64,000 nt of DNA from Pseudomonas sediminis. GTDB lineage: Bacteria > Pseudomonadota > Gammaproteobacteria > Pseudomonadales > Pseudomonadaceae. The stretch is from contig NZ_CP154631.1 of NCBI RefSeq assembly GCF_039555755.1, forward strand, positions 744,001 through 808,000. Direction: 5' to 3'. Position 1 is the first letter of the stretch; each line of letters opens with the position of its first letter. Both the position numbers and the translations under genes were made by a program. The notes under the pieces are model-generated. The model saw only the letters and a program-made list of their open reading frames with translations, was not told the origin of the DNA and made no database searches. Below, piece after piece: positions 37,997-49,356 of the stretch.

Positions 37997-39315
37997 TCAG
38001 TTAAGCTGACTGGCATTTTTATTTCTGGTCGGATACTTGGATGGCTTGGGTTTGACCGCTCGCGGATAACTGCGATCCTCACGACGACGAGGTAGGACGT
38101 AGTGCATGGTCGAGACCTGTAGTTCGGCCAGGTAACGAGGGATGTTGCCTGGATGATTCAAAGAGACCCCGTTCAAGAAGCCCAGAATCGCCCAGGTGCA
38201 AGCGGTAAAACTCATTTCGCAGGGGTAGATGCCAGGGCAGTAGCGGCTCATTTCCAGCATTTGATAACGCAGCAGGTTGTACCCCAGTAGTACGCCCCAC
38301 AGTTCTTGTTCAATCATCTCCGGTGTTTTACTACGCAGTGTGTAGTGCCCCGCGAGCATGCCTTGCTTCATTTCTCGATAGCCCAGTTCGATTTCCCAGC
38401 GCTGGCTGTACAGATCCACGATTTCGTCGGGTGGGAAGCGCAGAGGATCGATCATTGAGGTCAGTACCTGCCGCACTTTGCCCTTGATGGTCTTGCTTAA
38501 TAACCGAGCCTGTAGCGTGTCTGGCAGGTCGGGCCATTGTTTACGCGCCTGCGGCGAGGTCTTTAGTGAGACGATGGCATCGTGGCGCCCTAACTTACGC
38601 AGCACCTCGTATTGAACATCCTTGCGCAGCGGCAGTAACCAATGGCGCTGAGTGCCTGCCTGTTGCCAGCGATAAAGTAACCCCAGTGAATAGAAGCCAC
38701 GGTCGAACAAGGTCAGCGAGTGATCGGGTGTACTGTCGATCAGTTGTTCGGCCAGTTTCATCTCGTTGCTGTGGTAGCCACTCACCAGCATGTGGCTGGT
38801 CAGCTCCATCTGGCAGACCATGCGAACTTGGGGAAAGCCGGTATCGCCATGCTGATTACTGGCGCTGCCATAGTGCTTGCGGTTGTCGGCCGTATCCGGT
38901 GTGCGCCAGACCACGCCATCGACACTGAGCAGGCGCAAACCGGCCCAAGTGGGGTGATTGGCGCTGGCATGCCAGCGTTGTTGAGTCAGGGAAAAGACCT
39001 CTCGCACCGCAGCGCTGCCCAAACGCTGGCGACCTTGCACGATTGCACTGGGTGCTACCAATGGCTTCTGCCCAGGCAGCATGATGCCCATACGGCTCGC
39101 GGCATCCCAGGCCGACATCCGGCGAAACAACGCCATGGCGATCACGCACCAGATCATGGCTTCAAGAGGGAGGCGTCGCTTACGCAGGGTCGCCACTCCC
39201 GCCGTTTCCAGTGCGGTGCTAACTAGGTCTGGATCAAGCAGCGCCCCAGCTCGTCAAGGGAGTGGGTGGCAGAAGCCGCTTCGTGAGGCAGTGCCAAGGC
39301 GCGGGAAAGTCGCAT
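37997..39315 (-). pseudogene. IS4-family transposase, frameshifted near the N-terminus
   Basis: The open part (37997-39196, 399 residues) has the IS4 DDE core: Asp in [11 protein letters not shown], Asp in [14 protein letters not shown] and the Y-(2)-R-(3)-E-(6)-K signature in [15 protein letters not shown]. Upstream the protein would start at 39315 (MRLSRALALPHEAASATHSL, continuing DELGRC), but after GRC the frame is lost; restoring one base gives [20 protein letters not shown] and rejoins the long frame. So there is a one-base deletion near 39230. The stop codon lies inside the left inverted repeat. Confidence 0.82.
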
Positions 39316-39316
39316 A

Positions 39317-39352
39317 AAAAATCCGATGCTCAAAACAAGCATCGGATTTTCG
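39317..39352. terminator. bidirectional terminator at the 5' end of the IS4 transposase
   Basis: AAAATCCGATGCT, loop CAAAACA, AGCATCGGATTTT, with T-runs on both strands. It ends two bases before the transposase ATG, so transcription entering from outside the element would stop before the gene. Confidence 0.8.
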
Positions 39353-39436
39353 TTTCAGCGCGCAGAAGGTCAAGCTGTAGTGCTTAACTGACTGGCATTA
39401 GCCCTTCGGGGCGGTTTTTTATGGGCGTTGCTCAGG

Positions 39437-39898
39437 TTATTGCTGACCCCAGGGCAGGATCGGAATGGCCGTCACCGCATTCTGCGGGCTGCCCTCGATC
39501 ACCCGGTCGCTGTAGACCAGATACACCAGCGTGTTGCGCTTGGCGTCGAAGAAACGCACCACCTGCATGGTCTTGAACACCAGCGAGGTGCGCTCCTTGA
39601 ACACCTCTTCGCCGTCCTTGAGCTTGCCCTTGAAGGCAATGGGGCCGACCTGGCGGCAGGCAATGGAGGCCTCGGCGCGATCCTCGGCCAGGCCCAAGCC
39701 ACCCTTCACGCCGCCTGTCTTGGCGCGCGACAAGTAGCAGGTCACACCGTCGACCTTGGGGTCATCGAAAGCTTCGACGACGATCTTGTCGTTCGGCCCT
39801 ACCCATTTGAATACCGTCGACACCTCACCGATGGTTTCGGCCATTGCCAGGCCAGGTAGCACCAGCAGGCTCAGCACACATCCCTTGAATAGACGCAT
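39437..39898 (-). CDS. creA: CreA family protein
   Basis: A 153-residue periplasmic protein with a signal peptide ([20 protein letters not shown], cleavage after AMA). The CreA core is clear: [51 protein letters not shown] and [20 protein letters not shown]. Function unknown; in E. coli it stands beside the CreBC system, but no such partner is here. In Pseudomonas it usually lies near proB-obg, as here. A 140-base hairpin element separates it from proB. Confidence 0.92.
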   Translation of the reverse strand: MRLFKGCVLSLLVLPGLAMAETIGEVSTVFKWVGPNDKIVVEAFDDPKVDGVTCYLSRAKTGGVKGGLGLAEDRAEASIACRQVGPIAFKGKLKDGEEVFKERTSLVFKTMQVVRFFDAKRNTLVYLVYSDRVIEGSPQNAVTAIPILPWGQQ

Positions 39899-39909
39899 CT
39901 TTCTCTCCT

Positions 39910-40050
39910 AGAACCTGTTCACGATCTCGCGAGCTAGAGCCATACAAGGCAAAAACAGGCGAGGAAGCGCAGTGTACTTCTGTACATGAGCATTCCGAGC
40001 CTGTTTTTAACGCAGTAGGGCCGACGCGCAGCAGATCGTGTACAGGTTCT
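39910..40050. repeat. 140-bp non-coding hairpin element, copy A
   Basis: The ends AGAACCTGTTCACGATCT and, on the other strand, AGAACCTGTACACGATCT (17 of 18 match) enclose a core with AAAAACAGGC/GCCTGTTTTT and an inner TGTAC/GTACA hairpin. The core matches the element at 44611-44750. The right end touches the proB stop codon, and the AAAAACAGGC stem followed by T5 could act as its terminator. Confidence 0.8.
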
Positions 40051-41168
40051 CAAACCAGGATGAGATTATCCCGGTGCACCAACTCCGGCTCATCGACATA
40101 GCCCAGCAGCTTCTCGATGGCATCGGACGGCTGGCCGATGATCTTCTGCGCCTCCAGCGCGCTGTAGTTGACCAGGCCACGGGCAATCTCGCGGCCGTCA
40201 GGCGATACGCAGACCACCATCTCGCCGCGGCGGAAACTGCCCTGCACCGCCTTCACGCCCACCGGCAGCAAGCTCTTGCGATCCTGGCTCAGCGCCTTCA
40301 CCGCACCGGCGTCCAGCACCAGGGTTCCGCGCGTTTGCAGGTGACCGGCCAGCCATTGCTTGCGGGCCGCCAGCAGGCCACGCTCGGGGGCCAACAACGT
40401 ACCCAGGCGCTCGCCGCCTTTGAGGCGGGCCAGCACCTGCTCGATGGCGCCGCCGACGATAACGGTATGCGCGCCAGAGCGCGCAGCCAGACGCGATGCA
40501 CGCAGCTTGGTCTGCATGCCACCACGACCCAGTGCGCCACCGACACCACCAGCCACTGCATCCAGCGCCGGATCATCCGCACGGGCCTCGTGAATCAGCT
40601 TGGCATCGGGATTGTGCCGCGGGTCGGCATCAAACATACCGTCGCGATCGGTGAGGATAACCAGCAGATCGGCTTCGACCAGATTGGCCACCAACGCAGC
40701 CAGGGTGTCGTTGTCACCAAAGCGAATCTCGTCAGTGACCACCGTGTCGTTCTCGTTGATCACCGGCACCACGTCGAGATCGACCAGCGTGCGCAAGGTG
40801 CTGCGCGCGTTCAGGTAGCGTTTGCGGTCGGACAGATCATCGTGCGTCAGGAGAATCTGCGCAGTACGGCGGCCGTGCTCGGCAAAACTGGATTCCCAGG
40901 CCTGCACCAGCACCATTTGACCGATCGCGGCGGCAGCCTGCAGCTCGTGCATCGCACTAGGTCGGCTGGTCCAGCCCAGGCGGCTCATACCGGCCGCCAC
41001 AGCGCCGGAGGACACCAGCACCAGTTCCACGCCCTGCTCACGCAGCGCGACCATCTGCTTGACCCACACCGCCATGGCCGCACGATCCAGGCCACGCCCG
41101 TCAGCGGTCAGCAGCGCACTGCCGATCTTCACCACCCAGCGCCGCGCGCCGGTCACCTTGTCACGCAT
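40050..41168 (-). CDS. proB: glutamate 5-kinase
   Basis: A 372-residue cytoplasmic kinase, first step of proline synthesis from glutamate. It has the amino-acid kinase domain ([63 protein letters not shown] and [13 protein letters not shown]) and a C-terminal PUA domain (about 275-372, [13 protein letters not shown] region through [15 protein letters not shown]). Full length. It follows obg on the same strand, 81 bases after the obg stop, with an obg terminator between them. Confidence 0.97.
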   Translation of the reverse strand: MRDKVTGARRWVVKIGSALLTADGRGLDRAAMAVWVKQMVALREQGVELVLVSSGAVAAGMSRLGWTSRPSAMHELQAAAAIGQMVLVQAWESSFAEHGRRTAQILLTHDDLSDRKRYLNARSTLRTLVDLDVVPVINENDTVVTDEIRFGDNDTLAALVANLVEADLLVILTDRDGMFDADPRHNPDAKLIHEARADDPALDAVAGGVGGALGRGGMQTKLRASRLAARSGAHTVIVGGAIEQVLARLKGGERLGTLLAPERGLLAARKQWLAGHLQTRGTLVLDAGAVKALSQDRKSLLPVGVKAVQGSFRRGEMVVCVSPDGREIARGLVNYSALEAQKIIGQPSDAIEKLLGYVDEPELVHRDNLILV

Positions 41169-41214
41169 GATCTTCCAACCTTAGCCAGAAAATGATGGGG
41201 TCCACCCCACCTAC

Positions 41215-41240
41215 AAAAACGCCGCAATTAAGCGGCGTTG
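41215..41240 (-). terminator. intrinsic terminator after obg
   Basis: AACGCCGC-AATTAA-GCGGCGTT, followed on the minus strand by T5. It lies directly after the obg stop and before proB. Confidence 0.85.
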
Positions 41241-41249
41241 GAAATTTGC

Positions 41250-42497
<1,248 letters not shown>

Positions 42498-42590
42498 TCA
42501 ACAGAACAACGTAAAGGCCCTTGCCGGATGACCCCACGCAAACAGCGTGGCGTTATGGGTGATCGGGCAAGAACCCAAGGATACAGAAAC

Positions 42591-42622
42591 AAAAAAGCCC
42601 CGTCCTACGGACAGGGCTTTTC
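42591..42622 (-). terminator. intrinsic terminator after rpmA
   Basis: AAGCCCCGTCC-TAC-GGACAGGGCTT with T6 following on the minus strand. It ends the rplU-rpmA transcript 15 bases past the rpmA stop. Confidence 0.88.
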
Positions 42623-42636
42623 CAGCGCGTAGGCGA

Positions 42637-42894
42637 TTAGGCCTGAACGACGCTCACGTAGCGACGGCCGAAAGCGCCCTTCACTTCGAACTTGACCACG
42701 CCTTCGACTTTAGCGAAGAGGGTGTGGTCTTTGCCCATGCCCACGCCGAAACCGGCATGGAACTCGGTGCCGCGCTGACGAACGATGATGTTGCCGGCCT
42801 TGATGACCTGACCACCGTACATTTTCACGCCAAGGCGTTTACTTTCGGAATCGCGGCCGTTACGGGTAGAACCGCCAGCTTTTTTGTGTGCCAT
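42637..42894 (-). CDS. rpmA: 50S ribosomal protein L27
   Basis: An 85-residue ribosomal protein near the peptidyl-transferase centre. The diagnostic N-terminus [20 protein letters not shown] is complete, with [20 protein letters not shown] following. No N-terminal extension for cleavage is present. It lies 36 bases after rplU in the conserved rplU-rpmA operon. Confidence 0.98.
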   Translation of the reverse strand: MAHKKAGGSTRNGRDSESKRLGVKMYGGQVIKAGNIIVRQRGTEFHAGFGVGMGKDHTLFAKVEGVVKFEVKGAFGRRYVSVVQA

Positions 42895-42930
42895 GAGTCA
42901 ATACTCCTATAAAGGATCGGGGCCGACGAA

Positions 42931-43242
42931 TCAGGCCTGGATACCGGTGATTTTGATCTCAGTGAACCACTGACGGTGGCCCTGACGCTTCATGTGGTGC
43001 TTACGACGGCGGAACTTGATGATGCGCACTTTATCGTGACGGCCTTGCGACACGACTTCGGCAACCACTTTAGCGCCGTCTACGACCGGAGCGCCGATCT
43101 GAACGTCGTCGCCATTGCCGATCAGCAGAACGCGATCGAAAGTCACGGCTTCGCCGGTGGCGACTTCGAGTTTCTCGATCTTGAGGAATTCGCCTTCGGT
43201 GACTTTGTATTGCTTGCCACCAGTAACAATTACTGCGTACAT
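42931..43242 (-). CDS. rplU: 50S ribosomal protein L21
   Basis: A 103-residue ribosomal protein beginning [20 protein letters not shown] and containing the L21 signature [20 protein letters not shown]. The start at 43242 is the family start; the frame runs further upstream to 43410 across the promoter and is not coding there. First gene of the rplU-rpmA operon, driven by the promoter at 43382-43410 with a leader of about 130 bases. Confidence 0.97.
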   Translation of the reverse strand: MYAVIVTGGKQYKVTEGEFLKIEKLEVATGEAVTFDRVLLIGNGDDVQIGAPVVDGAKVVAEVVSQGRHDKVRIIKFRRRKHHMKRQGHRQWFTEIKITGIQA

Positions 43243-43381
43243 GGTAAATCTCCGTTGATCCTGCTCACCCAGCGCTTTAGAAAAGTCGTTATTGGCTGGC
43301 ATGGCTGCTTGGGGCCGGAAGTGACACCCTTGCAATTGCGTAAGGCAGGGAAATACCCAGGGGGAAAGTTCAGGGTGCGCG

Positions 43382-43410
43382 ATTGTACGCAAGCGCCGAA
43401 CGCTTCGCAA
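43382..43410 (-). promoter_or_regulatory. sigma-70 promoter of rplU-rpmA
   Basis: On the minus strand TTGCGA (43405-43410), 17 bases, TACAAT (43382-43387). Close to consensus with ideal spacing, about 140 bases upstream of the rplU start. Confidence 0.65.
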
Positions 43411-43428
43411 GGGGCGCCCGTGCTTACC

Positions 43429-43457
43429 TTGACAGCCCCTACCCCGCCACCTAGCAT
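43429..43457 (+). promoter_or_regulatory. sigma-70 promoter of ispB
   Basis: TTGACA (43429-43434), 17 bases, TAGCAT (43452-43457), 32 bases before the ispB ATG. It is back to back with the rplU promoter, the two -35 boxes being 18 bases apart. Confidence 0.65.
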
Positions 43458-43489
43458 GCCGCGCAACCTCAAAGGAGCACCAGTCGCCG

Positions 43490-44458
43490 ATGCAACCCCA
43501 GGCTTTCTACCGCGTGGTAGCGGACGATTTCACCGCCGTCGATGGCATCATTCGCCAACAGGTGGTTTCCCGCGTGCCGCTGGTGGAAAAGATCGGCGAC
43601 TATATCATCTCCGCTGGTGGCAAGCGCCTGCGCCCATTGCTGGTACTTCTCAGCGGTCGCGCCCTGGGTTACCAGGCAGACGATCTGCGCCTGCTGGCCG
43701 CCACCATCGAATTCCTGCACACCGCCACCCTGCTGCATGACGACGTGGTCGACATGTCCGACATGCGCCGTGGCCGCAGCACCGCCAATGCGCAGTGGGG
43801 TAACGCACCAAGCGTACTGGTGGGCGACTTCCTTTATTCACGCTCGTTCGAAATGATGGTCGAGCTCGGCTCCATGCCGGTGATGAAGATTCTCTCCCAC
43901 GCCACCCGAGTGATCGCCGAAGGTGAAGTGCTGCAGCTGTCCAAGGTGCGCGACGCCAGCACCACCGAAGAGACCTATATGGAAGTCATCCGCGGCAAGA
44001 CCGCGATGCTGTTCGAGGCTTCGACTCACGCCGCTGCCGCCCTGGCCGAAGCCAACGAGGCCCAGCGCGAAGCCCTGCGTACCTTCGGCGACCATCTGGG
44101 TATCGCCTTCCAGTTGGTCGACGACCTGCTCGACTACAAGGGCGATGCAGCCGAACTGGGCAAGAACGTCGGTGACGATCTCGCCGAGGGTAAGCCGACC
44201 CTGCCACTGATCTACACCATGCGCGAAGGTACCGAAGAACAGGCTGCTCTGGTACGCCGCGCGATTCAGAAAGGCGGCATCGAAGACCTGGAAAGCATCC
44301 GCGCCGCCGTGGATGCAGCCGGCGCCCTGGAGTACACCGCACAACTCGCTCGCGACTACGCCGAACGCGCCATTGCCTGCCTGGAAGTGCTGCCGGCCGG
44401 CGAATATCGCGATGCACTGATCGAGTTGAGCCGTTTCGCCGTCGCTCGTACGCATTAA
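43490..44458 (+). CDS. ispB: polyprenyl (octaprenyl/nonaprenyl) diphosphate synthase
   Basis: A 322-residue prenyltransferase making the side chain of ubiquinone. The first Asp-rich motif is [15 protein letters not shown] (about 84-98) and the second [20 protein letters not shown] (about 208-227), with [19 protein letters not shown] upstream. Full length, essential in most Pseudomonas. Pseudomonas makes UQ-9, so nonaprenyl product is likely (family knowledge). Divergent from rplU; terminator at 44559. Confidence 0.95.
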   Translation: MQPQAFYRVVADDFTAVDGIIRQQVVSRVPLVEKIGDYIISAGGKRLRPLLVLLSGRALGYQADDLRLLAATIEFLHTATLLHDDVVDMSDMRRGRSTANAQWGNAPSVLVGDFLYSRSFEMMVELGSMPVMKILSHATRVIAEGEVLQLSKVRDASTTEETYMEVIRGKTAMLFEASTHAAAALAEANEAQREALRTFGDHLGIAFQLVDDLLDYKGDAAELGKNVGDDLAEGKPTLPLIYTMREGTEEQAALVRRAIQKGGIEDLESIRAAVDAAGALEYTAQLARDYAERAIACLEVLPAGEYRDALIELSRFAVARTH

Positions 44459-44465
44459 GACCAGC

Positions 44466-44545
44466 GGTGCGCACGCCGCACCCTACGTAAAGTCGCGCGC
44501 ATCATGCCCGTAGGGTGTCGCGGGGCCGCCTAGGCCGTGCGCACC
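44466..44545. repeat. paired inverted repeat (GGTGCGCAC / GTAGGGTG type)
   Basis: GGTGCGCACGCCGCACCCTA is mirrored by a CGTAGGGTG and GTGCGCACC copy on the opposite strand, with mismatches. A REPIN-like extragenic element after ispB, of the same class as parts of 53728-53806. Confidence 0.7.
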
Positions 44546-44558
44546 AGCTGACAGAAAC

Positions 44559-44590
44559 GAAAACGCCCCGAACCAGTCGGGGCGTTTTTC
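44559..44590 (+). terminator. intrinsic terminator after ispB
   Basis: AAACGCCCCGA-ACCAG-TCGGGGCGTTTTT. A strong stem with T-run on the plus strand, about 100 bases past the ispB stop. Confidence 0.9.
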
Positions 44591-44610
44591 GTTCAGGCCT
44601 GGCGGATTAG

Positions 44611-44750
44611 CAGGCCGTTGAAAAACGTAGGCGAGGCAGCCAGTGCAAGGCAAAAACAGGCGAAAAAGCGCAGTTTACGGGTTGTAAATGAGCATTTTGA
44701 GCCTGTTTTTAACGCAGCAATGGCAACGCAGGTAGTTTTTCAACAGCCTG
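44611..44750. repeat. 140-bp non-coding hairpin element, copy B
   Basis: The ends CAGGCCGTTGAAAAAC and, on the other strand, CAGGCTGTTGAAAAAC enclose the same core as copy A: AAGGCAAAAACAGGCG on one side and GAGCCTGTTTTTAACGCAG on the other, with an inner TTTAC/GTAAA hairpin. It ends at the stop codon of the SDR gene at 44751. Confidence 0.8.
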
Positions 44751-45509
44751 TTACAGACGCAGGCCGCCGTCCAGCTCCAGAATACGACCGGTGTAGTAGT
44801 CGTTTTCCAGAATGTAGGCCACCGAGTGGGCGATCTCGGCCGGCTTGCCCATGCGCTTGAGCGGAATACCCGAGGTCATCTTCTCCAGGGCTTCCGGCTT
44901 CATGCTGCCGGTCATCTCGGTCTCGATGAAGCCCGGCGCTACGCCTGCGACGCGAATGCCATAACGCGCCAGCTCCTTGGCCCAGACCACGGTGTCGGCA
45001 GCGACACCCGCCTTGGCAGCGGAGTAGTTGGCCTGGCCCATGTTGCCCGCGCGGGAAATGGAGGAGATGTTGACGATCGCACCCTCGTTCTTCAGCTCGA
45101 TCATCTTCGCCGCTACTTCGCGAGTGCAGAGGAACACGCCGGTCAGGTTGACATCGATCACCGCCTGCCACTGCGCCAGACTCATCTTGGTCATTTCACC
45201 ATCCTTCACACGGATGGTCAGGCCATCACGCAGGATGCCAGCATTGTTGACCAGGCCATTAATTGCGCCGAAGTCATCGGCAACCTGGGCGACCATATGG
45301 GTCACCTGCTCTTCATCGGCGACGTTGCACAGATAGGCACGGGCGTCACCGCCGGCAGCCTTGCAAGCGGCCACGGCTTCGTCGAGTTTTTCCGCGTTCA
45401 GATCGACCAGCGCCAGCTTGGCGCCCTTGGCCGCCAGGTACTCACCCATGGCGCGGCCCAGTCCCTGGCAACCGCCAGTGATGATGATGACTTTGTCTTT
45501 CAGTTGCAT
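44751..45509 (-). CDS. short-chain dehydrogenase (FabG-like)
   Basis: A 252-residue classical SDR. The cofactor motif is TGGCQGLGRAMGEYL (TGxxxGxG), with NNAG in INGLVNNAGILRDG and catalytic Ser/Tyr/Lys in NISSISRAGNMGQANYSAAKAGV. It resembles 3-oxoacyl-(ACP) reductases; the substrate is unknown. In P. aeruginosa the SDR next to the hugZ/fxsA/groESL genes has this position (recollection). Copy B of the hairpin element directly abuts its stop. Confidence 0.9.
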   Translation of the reverse strand: MQLKDKVIIITGGCQGLGRAMGEYLAAKGAKLALVDLNAEKLDEAVAACKAAGGDARAYLCNVADEEQVTHMVAQVADDFGAINGLVNNAGILRDGLTIRVKDGEMTKMSLAQWQAVIDVNLTGVFLCTREVAAKMIELKNEGAIVNISSISRAGNMGQANYSAAKAGVAADTVVWAKELARYGIRVAGVAPGFIETEMTGSMKPEALEKMTSGIPLKRMGKPAEIAHSVAYILENDYYTGRILELDGGLRL

Positions 45510-45617
45510 CGCTTTATCCCCTCAAGGTGCAGCATTTACCGACCCCGCTGATGCCCGCTAACCGCTATGCTAGGGCGTCTGTCCGTTTCTGACGGATTCT
45601 TTGCGAGGAGTCATAAG

Positions 45618-46352
45618 GTGAGCGTGAAAGCCGGCAAGCATGCACGAGAATTGCTGCTCAAGGAATACCGTGGCGTGCTCAGCACCCACTCCAGGGCCAT
45701 GCCGGGTTTCCCTTTTGGATCGGTGGTGCCCTACTGCCTGGACGCCGAGGGCCGGCCGCTGATCCTGATCAGCCGTATCGCCCAGCACACCCATAATCTC
45801 GGGCAGGACGCCAAATGTTCGCTATTGGTCGGCGAACGTGGCGCAGAGGATGTGCAGGCGGTCGGCCGCCTCACTTTGCTCGCCGAAGCACGACAGTTGC
45901 ATGACGAGAGCGAAATCGAAGCGGCCGCACAGCGTTATTACCGCTTTTTCCCCCAGTCGCGCGACTACCACCGGGCGCATGATTTCGATTTCTGGCGGCT
46001 GGAACCGGTGCGCTGGCGCTTCATCGGCGGCTTCGGGGCCATTCACTGGCTCGACCAGGTAAACCTGGACAACCCCTTTGCGACGGACGGCAGCGAAGCG
46101 AGCATGGTCGAGCACATGAACGAAGACCATGCCAAGGCCATTGCACATTACGTCGAACTGGCCGGCCTGCCGCAACACGAACCGGCGCAAATGGCCGGCG
46201 TCGACACCGAAGGCTTCCACCTGCGCATCGGCCAGAGCCTCTACTGGCTGGCCTTTCCAACATCCTGCAACAACCCGGGGCAAGTACGCGAAGCCCTGGT
46301 AACACTGGCTCGCGCCGAGAGCTGGCCGACCAGTGGTGCGCCTTCAGCTTGA
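45618..46352 (+). CDS. HugZ-like pyridoxamine-oxidase-fold protein
   Basis: A 244-residue protein with an N-terminal FMN-binding split-barrel (HSRAMPGFPFGSVVPYCLDA, RIAQHTHNLGQDAKCSLLVG) and a C-terminal DUF2470 domain (MVEHMNEDHAKAIAHYVELA). Related proteins (HugZ, HutZ) bind and degrade haem, but many homologues are untested, so the role is uncertain. The GTG at 45618 (GAGGAG upstream) is chosen; the frame extends 17 codons more. Divergent from the SDR. Confidence 0.82.
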   Translation: MSVKAGKHARELLLKEYRGVLSTHSRAMPGFPFGSVVPYCLDAEGRPLILISRIAQHTHNLGQDAKCSLLVGERGAEDVQAVGRLTLLAEARQLHDESEIEAAAQRYYRFFPQSRDYHRAHDFDFWRLEPVRWRFIGGFGAIHWLDQVNLDNPFATDGSEASMVEHMNEDHAKAIAHYVELAGLPQHEPAQMAGVDTEGFHLRIGQSLYWLAFPTSCNNPGQVREALVTLARAESWPTSGAPSA

Positions 46353-46416
46353 ATTCAGGCCATCACCCCATACTTAACTCCTACTGGAAGCCCACTTCCG
46401 CCAAGGACCCACTGAA

Positions 46417-46866
46417 ATGCGCGCCTTTTTGTTTCTCTTCCTGCTGTTCCCGATCATCGAGCTGGCCCTGCTGATCAAGGTCGGCAGCGCGATTGGCGTG
46501 CTGCCCACCCTGCTGCTGATCATCGGCACCGCGATTCTCGGCAGCGTGCTGCTGCGCGTCGCCGGAGTCGCCACTGCCTGGCGCGCCCGTGAAAAACTCT
46601 CGCGTGGCGAGCTGCCCGAGCAGGAAATGCTCGAAGGCCTGCTGATCGCCGTCGGCGGTGGCCTGCTGCTGTTGCCGGGCTTCATCAGCGACATCTTCGG
46701 CGTGCTCTGCCTGATTCCGTTCACCCGCCGCCTTTTGGTTGGCAAGATTCGCCGCCGTGCCGAGGAGCAGGCCCTGCGTCAGCGCGCCTTCTTCGATGAC
46801 CAGGCCGCCCGCTCCGGACAGACTCGCCCCAACGTGCTCGAAGGCGAGTACGAGCGCCGCGACTGA
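46417..46866 (+). CDS. fxsA: FxsA family membrane protein
   Basis: A 149-residue inner-membrane protein with FLFLFLLFPIIELALLIKVG, LPTLLLIIGTAILGSVLLRV and AVGGGLLLLPGFISDIFGVL segments, and a basic C-terminal tail (TRRLLVGKIRRRAEEQALRQ). FxsA overproduction relieves F-plasmid exclusion of phage T7 in E. coli; its normal role is unknown. It typically precedes groESL in Pseudomonas, as here. A REPIN and the groES promoter follow. Confidence 0.93.
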   Translation: MRAFLFLFLLFPIIELALLIKVGSAIGVLPTLLLIIGTAILGSVLLRVAGVATAWRAREKLSRGELPEQEMLEGLLIAVGGGLLLLPGFISDIFGVLCLIPFTRRLLVGKIRRRAEEQALRQRAFFDDQAARSGQTRPNVLEGEYERRD

Positions 46867-46880
46867 TCCCTACAGTTCTG

Positions 46881-46938
46881 CAGGAGCCGGCTTGCCGGCG
46901 ATCCCTCTCTGGCTGATCGCCGGCAAGCCGGCTCCTAC
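46881..46938. repeat. REPIN (GGAGCCGGCTTGCCGGCGATC type)
   Basis: CAGGAGCCGGCTTGCCGGCG with its near-exact complement GATCGCCGGCAAGCCGGCTC a few bases on. Palindromic REP pair between fxsA and groES. Confidence 0.9.
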
Positions 46939-46983
46939 ACACGTTCGCCCCTCCCTGCAGCGCAAAAAATTTCACCCCCGCCC

Positions 46984-47009
46984 CTTGAAATGCCCTTGCC
47001 CGCCCACAT
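46984..47009 (+). promoter_or_regulatory. sigma-32 (heat-shock) promoter of groESL
   Basis: CTTGAAA (46984-46990), 13 bases, CCACAT (47004-47009), near-perfect to the sigma-32 consensus. About 150 bases upstream of groES, leaving a leader that includes a CTCAAGAGTC-type segment. Confidence 0.78.
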
Positions 47010-47159
47010 GTAGCAGTCACCGCAAGGTGCCTGCCCTCTGAGGCAGTCCAACTTTCGCGGTGCGCCCAGCGTGCCGCACCCGGCCTAGCCGGATTTTACA
47101 AACCCGCCGACCACTCAAGAGTCGGCAAGTTGGCCATCAATTGTTAGGAGAGATCGACA

Positions 47160-47453
47160 ATGAAGCTTCGTCCTCTGCATGACCGCGTCGTGATCCGTCG
47201 CAGCGAAGAAGAGACCAAAACCGCAGGCGGCATCGTGCTGCCGGGTTCGGCCGCCGAGAAGCCGAACCAGGGTGAAGTCGTTGCCGTCGGTACCGGTAAG
47301 GTTCTGGATAACGGCGAAGTCCGTCCGCTGGCCGTCAAGGTCGGTGACAAAGTGGTATTCGGCCCTTACTCCGGCAGCAACACCGTCAAGGTCGACGGCG
47401 AAGACCTGCTGGTAATGGGCGAGAACGAAATCCTCGCTGTCATCGAAGCCTGA
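47160..47453 (+). CDS. groES: co-chaperonin GroES
   Basis: A 97-residue cap of the GroEL folding chamber. [20 protein letters not shown] with the mobile-loop segment [20 protein letters not shown] is complete. TAGGAGAG precedes the ATG. It is followed by groEL 48 bases on. Heat-shock promoter at 46984. Confidence 0.98.
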   Translation: MKLRPLHDRVVIRRSEEETKTAGGIVLPGSAAEKPNQGEVVAVGTGKVLDNGEVRPLAVKVGDKVVFGPYSGSNTVKVDGEDLLVMGENEILAVIEA

Positions 47454-47489
47454 TTCCCACAAATCTCCGTTTAACCTTCAAGAATTTGA

Positions 47490-49148
<1,659 letters not shown>

Positions 49149-49175
49149 GCCGACCGGCTCCCACGCAGTACCAAG

Positions 49176-49203
49176 AACCCCGCGCCCGTCGCGGGGTTTT
49201 TTA
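49176..49203 (+). terminator. intrinsic terminator after groEL
   Basis: AACCCCGCG-CCCGT-CGCGGGG followed by T6. 27 bases past the groEL stop. Confidence 0.92.
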
Positions 49204-49356
49204 TTGCCCGCGAAGCAGTCAGACCGATCGGAAGTTCACAGACATTTCCTGTGGACTCGGGAACGTTGTTTGCTTATGTTTTGTTACAAGCCTGAACAAC
49301 GCAGTACGCGTTCACGAGACGAGCACTGCGCAAACCTCCAATAGAAGAAGAAAGAC

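Larger units (their letters stand above)
37988..39400 (-). mobile_element. IS4-family insertion sequence
   Basis: Bounded by perfect 19-base inverted repeats TAATGCCAGTCAGTTAAGC (37988-38006) and its complement (39382-39400); GGC and GCC beyond both ends extend the symmetry. The flanks would give CTAG if the outer TA is the target duplication, so exact boundaries are uncertain by 2-3 bases. About 1.4 kb. It carries one transposase gene with a frameshift. The plus-strand flank after it (39401-39420) is half of a terminator (GGGGCGG followed by T6), apparently separated from its other arm. Confidence 0.85.

Noticed and set aside
38566..39226. Two plus-strand frames inside the IS4 element
   Set aside because: Antisense to the transposase, whose DDE and YREK motifs are clear.
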